A stretch of DNA of 32,966 nucleotides, from NCBI GenBank assembly GCA_900317375.1, contig ONGJ01000015.1:1-32966 (forward strand), in the 5' to 3' direction. Position numbers and translations under genes: made by a program. The notes below the pieces were generated by a model that was given only the letters and a program-made list of their open reading frames with translations, was not told the origin of the DNA and ran no database searches. Shown in pieces: positions 6,868-14,611 of this stretch; positions within the stretch are counted from its first letter, which is position 1; every line of letters begins with the position of its first letter. The DNA comes from an uncultured Eubacteriales bacterium. GTDB taxonomy: Bacteria; Bacillota; Clostridia; Oscillospirales; Oscillospiraceae.

Positions 6868-8810
6868 CTGCCGCTCCTCTTTTTCGCCGGCCCCTTTGTC
6901 CTTTTCTCAGGGGCAGAGGCTCTCGCCGCAACCAGACGGAATTCAAAGAAAACCGCCGACAGCGCAGGCAGCATCACCGACGCCGACCAGGGGTGTTCAA
7001 GGAAAGGCTGTTTATGAGCCCGCACAGCACGGGTATTGAGCTTTCCGCTGCCGCCGAAGCGTACATCGTCACTGTTCAGGATTTCCTTCAGCGTTCCGTT
7101 GCATGGAAGGCCAAACTGAAAGCTCTCATAATCCACCGGGGTAAAGTTGAACACGCAGACCAGACTGCTCGAGCCGTCGTTCGGGATGCGCATGAACGCA
7201 ATCGAACTCCGGTCCGCGTCGTCCACATTCAGCCAGCGGAAGCCGTCCCAGGAGTCGTCCCGGGTGTACAGGGCCGGGTAAGTCCGATACATTCTGTTCA
7301 GCTCGCGCGCCCATGCCTGCATCTCCTGATGCTTCGGATACTGCAGCAGAACCCAGTCCAGCGGCTGCTGCCAGTTCCACTCGATAAACTGGCCGAATTC
7401 GCCGCCCATGAAGGTGAGCTTTTTCCCGGGGTGTGAGAACTGGTAGCCGTACAGCGTGCGGAGAGACTTGAACTTATCCTCATAGCTGCCGTTCATTTTG
7501 TTGATCATCGAGCCCTTGCCGTGTACCACCTCGTCATGCGAATAGGCCAGAACATAGTTTTCCGAGAAGGCATACATCATGGAGAAGGTCAGCCTGTTGT
7601 GGTTTTTGGAGCGGAAGAAAGGATCGAGGGACATGTAGTCGATGGTGTCGTGCATGAAGCCCATGTCCCATTTCAGGCAGAAGCCCAGGCCGCCGACATC
7701 CGGCGGTGCCGTGATGAGCGGGAAGGCTGTGGATTCCTCCGCGATGGTCACCGCCCCGGCATAGCGGGTCAGAACGACCGCGTTCATCTTGCGCAGGAAG
7801 TCGACCGCCTCCAGGTTGATGTAGCCGCCGTCACGGTTCGGCGTATACTCGCCGTCGCGCCGGCCGTAGTTCAGATACAGCATGCTCGACACCGCGTCCA
7901 CGCGGATGCCGTCAATGTGATACTCTTCAAAAAACAGGCAGGCGGAGGAAACCAGAAAGCTCTGGACCTGATTGCTGCCGAAGTCAAAGATCATGGTGCC
8001 CCAGTCGGGATGCTCGGCCATGCGCTTTTCCTTGCACTCGTAAAGGGGGGAGCCGTCGAACATCCGAAGACCGTGCTCGTCGCGCGGAAAGTGCGCCGGG
8101 ACCCAGTCCATGATGACCCCGATGCCGGCCCGGTGCAGAGTGTCGACAAAATAGCGGAAATCGTTCGGCGTGCCGTAACGCGAGGTCGGCGCATAGTAGC
8201 CGGTGACCTGATACCCCCAGGAGCCGTCATAGGGATACTCCGTCACGGGCATCAGTTCGACATGTGTATATCCCATGTCGCAGCAGTAGGCGGCGAGTTC
8301 CTCCGCCACGCTGCGGTAGTTGAGACCGCCGCCGGGCAGTTTCCAGGAGCCGAGGTGCACCTCATAAATGCTCATGGGTTCGCGCAGGAAGCTCCGATGG
8401 GCACGCCGCTCCATGAAGCCGCCGTCCTGCCATTGATATTTGCTGTCGTTCCAGACGATGGAGGCCGTCTCCGCTCCGTTCTGGTTGAACTGGGCGCAGG
8501 GGTCTGTCTTCATCACGGTCCTGCCGTCCGCGCCGTCAATCCAGTATTTGTAATGGTGGCCGTGCCGGGCGTCACCGCGGAAGGCAACCCATACCCCGCC
8601 CTCTTCGTACTCCATCGGCTGGGGGTTCCAGCCGTTGAAGTCACCGGCTAGGCAGACGCTTCTCGCGTTCGGCGCCCAGACGATAAAGCGGAATTCCTGC
8701 AGCTCATCAATCCAGTGGCAGCCGAAACAGTTCCAGGCCATCTGGGCTTCGCCGATGTTGAAAAGATAAATATCGTCTCTCGGGATAAATTCGCGGTGTC
8801 TCTGATCCAT
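6864..8810 (-). CDS. glgB: 1,4-alpha-glucan branching enzyme
   Basis: GH13 branching enzyme of 648 residues that cuts alpha-1,4 chains and re-attaches them as alpha-1,6 branches during glycogen synthesis. A CBM48-type N-domain (FIVWAPNARSVCLAGDFNGW) precedes the barrel. Catalytic motifs are GIRVDAVSS (nucleophile D305), ATIAEESTAF (E358/E359) and AYSHDEVVHGKGSM. It lacks the extra N1 domain of long E. coli-type enzymes. The last ~18 residues (after VAARASAP) form a lysine/arginine-rich tail that I do not associate with the family. AAGGGAG precedes the ATG at good spacing. It is preceded by the GH25 gene 42 bases away with no terminator and is coupled to glgA. Confidence 0.97.
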   Translation of the reverse strand: MDQRHREFIPRDDIYLFNIGEAQMAWNCFGCHWIDELQEFRFIVWAPNARSVCLAGDFNGWNPQPMEYEEGGVWVAFRGDARHGHHYKYWIDGADGRTVMKTDPCAQFNQNGAETASIVWNDSKYQWQDGGFMERRAHRSFLREPMSIYEVHLGSWKLPGGGLNYRSVAEELAAYCCDMGYTHVELMPVTEYPYDGSWGYQVTGYYAPTSRYGTPNDFRYFVDTLHRAGIGVIMDWVPAHFPRDEHGLRMFDGSPLYECKEKRMAEHPDWGTMIFDFGSNQVQSFLVSSACLFFEEYHIDGIRVDAVSSMLYLNYGRRDGEYTPNRDGGYINLEAVDFLRKMNAVVLTRYAGAVTIAEESTAFPLITAPPDVGGLGFCLKWDMGFMHDTIDYMSLDPFFRSKNHNRLTFSMMYAFSENYVLAYSHDEVVHGKGSMINKMNGSYEDKFKSLRTLYGYQFSHPGKKLTFMGGEFGQFIEWNWQQPLDWVLLQYPKHQEMQAWARELNRMYRTYPALYTRDDSWDGFRWLNVDDADRSSIAFMRIPNDGSSSLVCVFNFTPVDYESFQFGLPCNGTLKEILNSDDVRFGGSGKLNTRAVRAHKQPFLEHPWSASVMLPALSAVFFEFRLVAARASAPEKRTKGPAKKRSGR

Positions 8811-8852
8811 CGTTGGTTCTCCCTTCTGATAGTTTTCTGAATGATCAATCGG

Positions 8853-9584
8853 TCAAAACATAATGTTAAAGTCAAAGGGGCCGTCCACGCCGCCGGCACG
8901 GCAGGAATCGCTCTGCTGCCAGACATCATAGCTGTCGATATAGGACGGCAGTTTGTTGTCCACCGTATACGATGCCATCCACAGGGGCAGGTATCGGACC
9001 GCTTCTTCATCGATGCTGTAACGCAGATAGGCCTCGGACGCATACAGGCCTGCATCGTAGCCTGCCGCCCTCACGGTTTCACAGAAAGCCTCGACGATGT
9101 CCGCGCGTTCCCCCGCACTCAGGCGGTCGCTGCGTCCGTTGGGATAATCCCCGGTCAGCTCCATGTCGATGTACAGGGGCAGATCCAGGGGGAAGCCGTT
9201 CAGCGTGTGCAGGGACTGAGACGCTTCTTCCACGGCCTCGGTCGGGTTGATGGCAGCGGAATAGAAGTAGGCACCGACCTTCAGGCCGGCCTCCTGTGCA
9301 CCGCGCAGATAGGTCTGGGTCTGACGGTCGCCGTACAGGGAGCCGGTGCCCCAGCCGCGGCCGCCCAGACGCACCATGACAAAGGAAAACCCCTGGTTTT
9401 TCAGTGCCGTCCAGTCGATCTGGTTGTTGTAGAAGGAAACATCCAGCCCGATCTCCCGTGCCTCCCGTCCGTTCTCGTCGAAATAGCAGAGGACGCCGTC
9501 CCGGGTCATTAGATCCGCCCCGGCGCTGATGCCGATGCTCAGCAGCAGCACGAGAAGCAGGCCAAAGGAAGCAAGCTTCTTCAC
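8853..9584 (-). CDS. Secreted GH25 muramidase (lysozyme family)
   Basis: A 243-residue exported protein. The N-terminus MKKLASFGLLLVLLLSIGISAGA is a signal peptide or N-terminal anchor. The remainder is one GH25 domain: IGLDVSFYNNQIDW carries the first catalytic aspartate, GFSFVMVRLGGRGW and VGAYFYSAA follow, and LYIDMEL gives the D-x-E catalytic pair. Enzymes of this family cleave the beta-1,4 bond between N-acetylmuramic acid and N-acetylglucosamine in peptidoglycan. The start is a GTG at 9584 that overlaps the tyrS stop codon by 4 bases (GTGA); the open frame upstream of it is only a shadow of tyrS. No separate cell-wall-binding repeats are present. Its position between tyrS and glgB has no obvious functional logic. 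Confidence 0.9.
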   Translation of the reverse strand: MKKLASFGLLLVLLLSIGISAGADLMTRDGVLCYFDENGREAREIGLDVSFYNNQIDWTALKNQGFSFVMVRLGGRGWGTGSLYGDRQTQTYLRGAQEAGLKVGAYFYSAAINPTEAVEEASQSLHTLNGFPLDLPLYIDMELTGDYPNGRSDRLSAGERADIVEAFCETVRAAGYDAGLYASEAYLRYSIDEEAVRYLPLWMASYTVDNKLPSYIDSYDVWQQSDSCRAGGVDGPFDFNIMF

Positions 9585-10804
9585 TTCAGAATGATCTGCT
9601 TGTAGTTCTTCTTGCCGCGGCGCAGCAGGATGCCCTTCTTCAGTTCGTCCGCCGTAAACTTCCGGCCGATGTCGGTCACCTTCTCGCCGTCCACGCTGAC
9701 GCCGCCCTGCTGGATGTTGCGGCGCGCATCGCCGCGGCTCGGGCAGAGCTCGGCCAGGACCAGGAGGGCCGGAAGTTCTGCCGCGCCGTCCGTCAGGTCC
9801 TCCTCGGTCAGCTCCACCACCGGGGCCGAGCCATCCGACGAAGCGCCTGAAAACAGGCTGCGGGCAGCGGTCTGCGCCTTGTCCGCCTCTTCCTTTCCGT
9901 GCACCATGGCGGTCAGCTCCCAGGCGAGGATCTCTTTTGCCCGGTTCAGGTCGGCGCCCTCCCAGGAGGCCATCTCGTCGATCTGCTCCAGCGGCAGGAA
10001 GGTCAGCATGCGGATGCACTTCATTACGTCCGCGTCGCCGACGTTGCGCCAGTACTGGTAAAAGTCATAGGGGCTGGTCTTGTTCGGGTCCAGCCAGACC
10101 GCGTTGCCGGCGGTCTTGCCCATCTTGTTGCCCTGCGAATCGGTCAGCAGGGTGATGGTCATGGCATGCGCGTCCTTGCCCAGCTTGCGGCGGATCAGCT
10201 CCGTACCGCCGAGCATGTTGCTCCACTGATCGTCGCCGCCGAACTGCATATTGCATCCGTAGCGCTGGAAGAGGTAGTAGAAGTCATAGGACTGCATGAT
10301 CATATAGTTGAATTCCAGGAAGCTGAGACCCCGCTCCATACGGTTCTTGTAGCACTCGGCCCGCAGCATGTTGTTGACCGAGAAGTGCGGCCCGACCTCG
10401 CGCAGAAGGTCGACATAATTCAGATCCAGCAGCCAGTCGGCGTTGTTCACCATCAGGGCCTTGCCGTCGGAAAAGTCGATAAACTTCTCCATCTGCCGTT
10501 TGAAGCATTCTGCGTTGTGGTTGATGTCCTCCCGTGTCAGCATCTTGCGCATGTCGGTGCGCCCGGAGGGGTCGCCGATCATGGTGGTACCGCCGCCGAT
10601 CAGGGCGATCGGTGTGTTGCCGGCCGCCTGCAGGCGCTTCATCAGGCACAGCGCCATGAAATGGCCCGCCGTCAGGCTGTCCGCCGTGCAGTCAAAGCCG
10701 ATGTAGAACCGGGCCTTGCCCTCGTTCAGCATCTTCCGGATCTCGTCTTCGTTTGTTACCTGCGCGATCAGTCCGCGCGCAGTCAGTTCTTCATACACTC
10801 CCAT
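9581..10804 (-). CDS. tyrS: Tyrosyl-tRNA synthetase
   Basis: Class I aminoacyl-tRNA synthetase of 407 residues that charges tRNA-Tyr. The Rossmann domain carries YIGFDCTADSL, then TAGH (45-48) in place of the usual HIGH-type motif, then GGGTTMIGDPSGRTDMR. The QFGGDDQWSN tyrosine-binding stretch and KMGKT (in place of KMSKS) follow. The C-terminus is an S4 RNA-binding domain (LCPSRGDARRNIQQGGVSVDG). The altered signature motifs occur in an otherwise complete enzyme, so loss of function is unlikely. AAGGAG lies 7 bases before the ATG. It follows recN after 11 bases and overlaps the GH25 gene by 4. Confidence 0.97.
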   Translation of the reverse strand: MGVYEELTARGLIAQVTNEDEIRKMLNEGKARFYIGFDCTADSLTAGHFMALCLMKRLQAAGNTPIALIGGGTTMIGDPSGRTDMRKMLTREDINHNAECFKRQMEKFIDFSDGKALMVNNADWLLDLNYVDLLREVGPHFSVNNMLRAECYKNRMERGLSFLEFNYMIMQSYDFYYLFQRYGCNMQFGGDDQWSNMLGGTELIRRKLGKDAHAMTITLLTDSQGNKMGKTAGNAVWLDPNKTSPYDFYQYWRNVGDADVMKCIRMLTFLPLEQIDEMASWEGADLNRAKEILAWELTAMVHGKEEADKAQTAARSLFSGASSDGSAPVVELTEEDLTDGAAELPALLVLAELCPSRGDARRNIQQGGVSVDGEKVTDIGRKFTADELKKGILLRRGKKNYKQIILK

Positions 10805-10815
10805 TCCTGAACTCC

Positions 10816-12489
10816 TTACTTCTGTTTCTTTCCTGTTTTGAAATTCTCGGCATACTGCAGCTGTTCCTCCGCCGAGAGGAGGGTTGTTTCCGTAATGTGG
10901 TCGCCGCCGTGAAGACGGGCAAGTTCCAGCCGCTTTCCTTCGCGGTCAAGCAGCTCGACCTGGGTCATGGTTCGCTCGCCGGCCTCATTTTTCAGGATCA
11001 CATAGTGCCGGTCAGCCATGGCGGCGATCTGCGGCAGATGGGTCACGCAGAGCACCTGCTTTTCGGCTGAGAGCCCTGCCAGATGCTCCCCAACGCGCTG
11101 GGCTGCGATGCCCGACACGCCGGTGTCGATCTCGTCAAAAATCATGGTCGGTACGGGATCTCCCCGCGAAAGCACGCTCTTCAGCGCCAGCATGATGCGG
11201 CTGAGCTCGCCGCCCGAGGCGATGCGGCTGATACGGCCGAGCTCCTCCCCCCTGTTTGCCGACAGCAGGAAGCGCACCTCGTCTGCGCCGTTTGGGCCGA
11301 GCTTGCCGGTGTCGGCGACCTCGGTCCGAAAGCGGGCCGAGGGCATGCTGAGCTCATGAAGCTCCGTCTCCACCCGCTCGGCAAGCCTGCGGCCGGCCTG
11401 CACGCGCTCCTGGTGGAGCTTTGCCGCCAGCTCTGTACAGAGCTTCCGTTGCTTTTCCGCTTCCCTGTCAAGGTCTCGGAGGCGCTCATCGGAGGAAGAA
11501 ATCTCGTCCAGCTCGCTGCGGCATCGTTCCAGATAGTCCTGCAGCTCGTCCGCCGGACGGCGGTATTTCCGTTCGAGACGCGAGATGTCTTTCAGGCGCT
11601 GCTCCAGGCGATCGTATTCCTCAGGAGAAAATTGCAGCGATTCCTGAAAATCGCGCAGCAGTTCCGCCGCATCCGAGAGCAGAAAACCGGCCTCGTCCAG
11701 TTTTTTCCCTGCCTCCGCCAGGTCCGGTGCCATGGCGGCGGCATGCCGGCAGTGCCAGGCGGCTTCCTGCGCCGTGTTCAGGGCGCCGCCGTCTCCGTCA
11801 AGAGCAGAGCGCGCACTTTGCAGCGACTCGGTCAGCTTTTCGGAATTGCGCAGCAGGTCTCTGCGTGCACTGAGTTCCTCCGTCTCGCCCGGTGAAACCG
11901 CGGCCTGTTCAAGCTCGGCAACCGAGTCACTGAGCAGGATTTGTCTGTGCTCCTTTTCCGCTTCATCCATCCGGAGTCGCTCCTGCTCCTCCCGGATGGC
12001 ACAGAGCTTTCGGTAAGCGGTGCTGTATACATCGAAAGAAATCTCGCCGAAGCTGTCGAGGGCGGAAAGATGCCGCCGCTCATCAAGCAGCTTGAGGCCG
12101 TCATTCTGTCCGTGGATTTCAAGCAGCGCTTCTCCCAGCGCGCGCAACTGGTTCAGGCTGACCGGACAGCCGTTTACACGGCAGCCTGTTTTTCCGTCCC
12201 GGCTCAGCCGGCGCTGAAGAATGAGTTCATCCCCATCTGCCTCGATCTCGTTCTCCTCAAGCCAGCCGGCAGCATCCGAGCGTTCAAAGACGGCTGTGAC
12301 GGAGGCCTTCTCGGCCCCGCCGCGGATCAGATCCCTGCTCACGCGTGCCCCGGTCACCGCCGCGATCGCGTCGATGATGATACTTTTGCCCGCGCCGGTC
12401 TCACCGGTCAGGACGTTCAGGCCCGGGCCGAAACCGATATCCGCCTTTTCGATGACGGCAATGTTTTCAATCTGCAGTTCCTGTAACAT
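10816..12489 (-). CDS. recN: DNA repair protein RecN
   Basis: SMC-like ATPase of 557 residues that acts early in recombinational repair of double-strand breaks. The N-terminus MLQELQIENIAVIEKADI leads to the Walker A motif GETGAGKS (29-36). A central coiled-coil stretch follows. The C-terminal ABC signature ASGGELSRIMLALK is followed by the Walker B stretch TMIFDEIDTGVSG. Length and domain order match the family. GAGG precedes the ATG with short spacing. It lies 18 bases after argR, an arrangement conserved in Clostridia and Bacilli. Confidence 0.97.
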   Translation of the reverse strand: MLQELQIENIAVIEKADIGFGPGLNVLTGETGAGKSIIIDAIAAVTGARVSRDLIRGGAEKASVTAVFERSDAAGWLEENEIEADGDELILQRRLSRDGKTGCRVNGCPVSLNQLRALGEALLEIHGQNDGLKLLDERRHLSALDSFGEISFDVYSTAYRKLCAIREEQERLRMDEAEKEHRQILLSDSVAELEQAAVSPGETEELSARRDLLRNSEKLTESLQSARSALDGDGGALNTAQEAAWHCRHAAAMAPDLAEAGKKLDEAGFLLSDAAELLRDFQESLQFSPEEYDRLEQRLKDISRLERKYRRPADELQDYLERCRSELDEISSSDERLRDLDREAEKQRKLCTELAAKLHQERVQAGRRLAERVETELHELSMPSARFRTEVADTGKLGPNGADEVRFLLSANRGEELGRISRIASGGELSRIMLALKSVLSRGDPVPTMIFDEIDTGVSGIAAQRVGEHLAGLSAEKQVLCVTHLPQIAAMADRHYVILKNEAGERTMTQVELLDREGKRLELARLHGGDHITETTLLSAEEQLQYAENFKTGKKQK

Positions 12490-12507
12490 GGGTCCTCAGT
12501 TTGGGAT

Positions 12508-12954
12508 TCAAAACAGATTCCGGATTTCTTCGTACAGCCGCTGGGCAGCAGCGTTGTCGCGCATTGCCAGAAACGCCGTATCGTCCCCTGCCAGCGTGCC
12601 GACCAGGCCTTCGACCTTCATGGCATCCATGGCGCTGCAGGCGGCCGAGGCAAGGCCCGGAAGGGTCCGGATCACGAAAAGATTCTGCGCGATGTCATAG
12701 GACACGACGCTTTCCTTGAAAATCTTGCGCAAACGCAGCAGATGGTCGTCTGTATCGCGGCGTACGGAAACATAGCGGTAACCGCCGCCCGGAACGGTCT
12801 CCTTGGTCAGATGCATATCCCGGATATCCCGGGACAGTGTCGCCTGTGTGGTTTTGATGCCGTGCCGCTCGAGGGCATGCATCAGCTGGTTCTGGGTTTC
12901 GATTTCTTCCGTTGCAATAATCTCGAGAATCACTGTCTGTCTGTTGTTCTTCAA
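12508..12954 (-). CDS. argR: Arginine repressor
   Basis: ArgR/AhrC transcription regulator of 148 residues that represses arginine synthesis and controls catabolism genes using arginine as co-repressor. The N-terminal winged helix (QNQLMHALERHGIKTTQATLS) ends in the SRDI recognition segment near 41-44. The C-terminal hexamerisation and arginine-binding domain has GTLAGDDTAF with the aspartates at 124-125. An ATG at 12972 overlaps the nadK stop but has no ribosome site. A TTG at 12954 has AAAGGAG 8 bases upstream and gives an N-terminus that matches AhrC-type proteins, so I chose TTG. No arginine biosynthesis genes are nearby; the position next to recN is the usual one. Confidence 0.95.
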   Translation of the reverse strand: MKNNRQTVILEIIATEEIETQNQLMHALERHGIKTTQATLSRDIRDMHLTKETVPGGGYRYVSVRRDTDDHLLRLRKIFKESVVSYDIAQNLFVIRTLPGLASAACSAMDAMKVEGLVGTLAGDDTAFLAMRDNAAAQRLYEEIRNLF

Positions 12955-12968
12955 AACACCAGCTCCTT

Positions 12969-13808
12969 TCATACCAGTTTTTCGAGTTGACTGTAAAAAT
13001 TGCGATTGCCAAGTTCAATCATTTTCACGATATGCTCGGAACAGGTAACAATCAGCCGGTCTCCGCTTTCCAGGTCGGCTACGGTATAGCCGTCGACCGC
13101 AAGGTAGGCCCGGCGGCCGGTGAGTTTTTCGGTCAGGATCGTGACAGTCCGGTCCGGTGACAGGACATAGGGCTTGGCGGACAGCGTGTGTGCACAGATC
13201 GGCGTCAGCAGAATGGCCCTGGCGTCCGGTTCGACGATCGGCCCTCCGGCAGAAAGAGAATAACCGGTCGAGCCGGTCGGGGTAGCGGCAATCAGGCCGT
13301 CACCGGAAAACGAAAACATCCTGACGCCGTCGGACCAGGCCGTAGGCCGGATACACTCGCCGTAGCCGTGAACCACGATATCGTTCAGGGCACTGTCCTG
13401 CAGGATCGTCTCGCCGTCCCGCTGAAGCGCCAGCTTCAGCATCATGCGGCAGCTGATCGGCGCATCCGGCTTGAGCGCTTGAGGCAGAAGTGAAATCTCA
13501 TCCGGCTCCAGTGCTGTCATGAAGCCCACCGTACCGAGGTTCACGCCGATAATCGGCACTTCAAAAACCTGCAGCGCGCGCACGACCGCAAGGATCGTCC
13601 CGTCGCCGCCGAGAACGATGGCATGGCTGAGATCCTCCCTCAGGTCGGAGAGTTCCCGAACCGGAAGCCCATCCGGTGCCTGCCAGCCCTCCTCCGCAAA
13701 CACGGGCGTGACACAGGCCGGAAAGCCCATCCCCTGCAAAATGGCAAGGCATCTTTTCGTGCAGGAAAGCTGATCGTCCCGGAAAGGATTCACACATACA
13801 GCAATCAT
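12969..13808 (-). CDS. nadK: NAD kinase
   Basis: ATP- or polyphosphate-dependent NAD kinase of 279 residues, the source of NADP. It shows the family signature VLGGDGTIL (GGDG at 67-70, with catalytic D69). The NE/D-type motif VNLGTVGF and the C-terminal domain stretch TPTGSTGYSLSAGGPIVEPD line the NAD pocket. Length is normal. The ATG has GGAGG 6 bases upstream and overlaps the tlyA stop by 4 bases (ATGA). The downstream argR start region carries the ribosome site immediately after the nadK stop. Confidence 0.97.
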   Translation of the reverse strand: MIAVCVNPFRDDQLSCTKRCLAILQGMGFPACVTPVFAEEGWQAPDGLPVRELSDLREDLSHAIVLGGDGTILAVVRALQVFEVPIIGVNLGTVGFMTALEPDEISLLPQALKPDAPISCRMMLKLALQRDGETILQDSALNDIVVHGYGECIRPTAWSDGVRMFSFSGDGLIAATPTGSTGYSLSAGGPIVEPDARAILLTPICAHTLSAKPYVLSPDRTVTILTEKLTGRRAYLAVDGYTVADLESGDRLIVTCSEHIVKMIELGNRNFYSQLEKLV

Positions 13809-14608
13809 GGCTGACCTCCGTGTGCGGCCTCAACAACGGCCGTAATCAGTGAATCCGGCGTATGCTCCGCCGATTCGGTATTTCTCAGATGACAGAGGAA
13901 CTCGATGTTGCCGTCTGCACCGCGGATCGGTGACCAGTCCAGGCCCTGCACCGCATAGCCGTCCTCCGCCGCGGCGTCCAGACAGGCGCGGATCACAGAG
14001 GCATGAACAGCCGGGTCCCGAACGATCCCCTTCTTCCCTACCTGTTCCCGCCCGGCCTCGAACTGGGGCTTGATGAGGCAGATATAATCGGCATTCTCCT
14101 TCAGGAAGGGACGGATAACCGGCAAAATCAGCCGGATCGAAATAAACGACACATCCATGACGGCGAGGTCCAGCTTTTCGGGCACCTGCTGCTCCGTCAG
14201 GTAGCGCAGGTTGCAGCGCTCGATGTTCACCACGCGCTCATCCTGCCGAAGCTTCCATGCCAGCTGGCCGTAACCGACATCCACCGCATAGACCTTCTTC
14301 GCGCCGTTCTGCAGCAGCACGTCCGTAAAACCGCCGGTGGAAGCGCCGCAGTCGATGCAGGTTTTCCCCGTTGGGTCCACGGAAAAGACCTGCAGTGCCT
14401 TTTCGAGCTTCAGACCGCCCCGGGAAACATAGCGCAGTGTGCTGCCGCGCACTTCCGGTTCAGCATCCGGCTTCACCTGAAGCCCGGGTTTATCCGCCCG
14501 GCGCCCGTCAAGATACACCGCGCCGCTCATGATGAGGGCCTTGGCGCGCTCCCTGCTCTCGGCAAAGCCGCGTTCAAAAAGAAGCTGATCCAGACGAATC
14601 TTATCCAT
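13805..14608 (-). CDS. tlyA: TlyA-family rRNA 2'-O-methyltransferase
   Basis: A 267-residue protein with an N-terminal S4 RNA-binding domain (MDKIRLDQLLFERG to about residue 60) joined to an FtsJ-type SAM-dependent methyltransferase domain. SAM motif I is CIDCGASTGGFTD (84-96). VMDVSFIS and LIKPQFEAG supply later catalytic residues of the K-D-K-E tetrad. Characterised members methylate 16S and 23S rRNA riboses; some members are annotated as hemolysins, which I consider secondary. It sits between dxs (3-base gap) and nadK (4-base overlap), its standard clostridial place. Confidence 0.95.
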   Translation of the reverse strand: MDKIRLDQLLFERGFAESRERAKALIMSGAVYLDGRRADKPGLQVKPDAEPEVRGSTLRYVSRGGLKLEKALQVFSVDPTGKTCIDCGASTGGFTDVLLQNGAKKVYAVDVGYGQLAWKLRQDERVVNIERCNLRYLTEQQVPEKLDLAVMDVSFISIRLILPVIRPFLKENADYICLIKPQFEAGREQVGKKGIVRDPAVHASVIRACLDAAAEDGYAVQGLDWSPIRGADGNIEFLCHLRNTESAEHTPDSLITAVVEAAHGGQP

Positions 14609-14611
14609 GTC

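Noticed and set aside
7521..8651. 376-residue open frame on the plus strand
   Set aside because: It is the antisense shadow of glgB, with no motifs.
9585..10019. N-terminal extension of the GH25 frame into tyrS
   Set aside because: The signal peptide begins at the GTG at 9584; upstream sequence is tyrS read in another frame and has low-complexity G/R/A composition.
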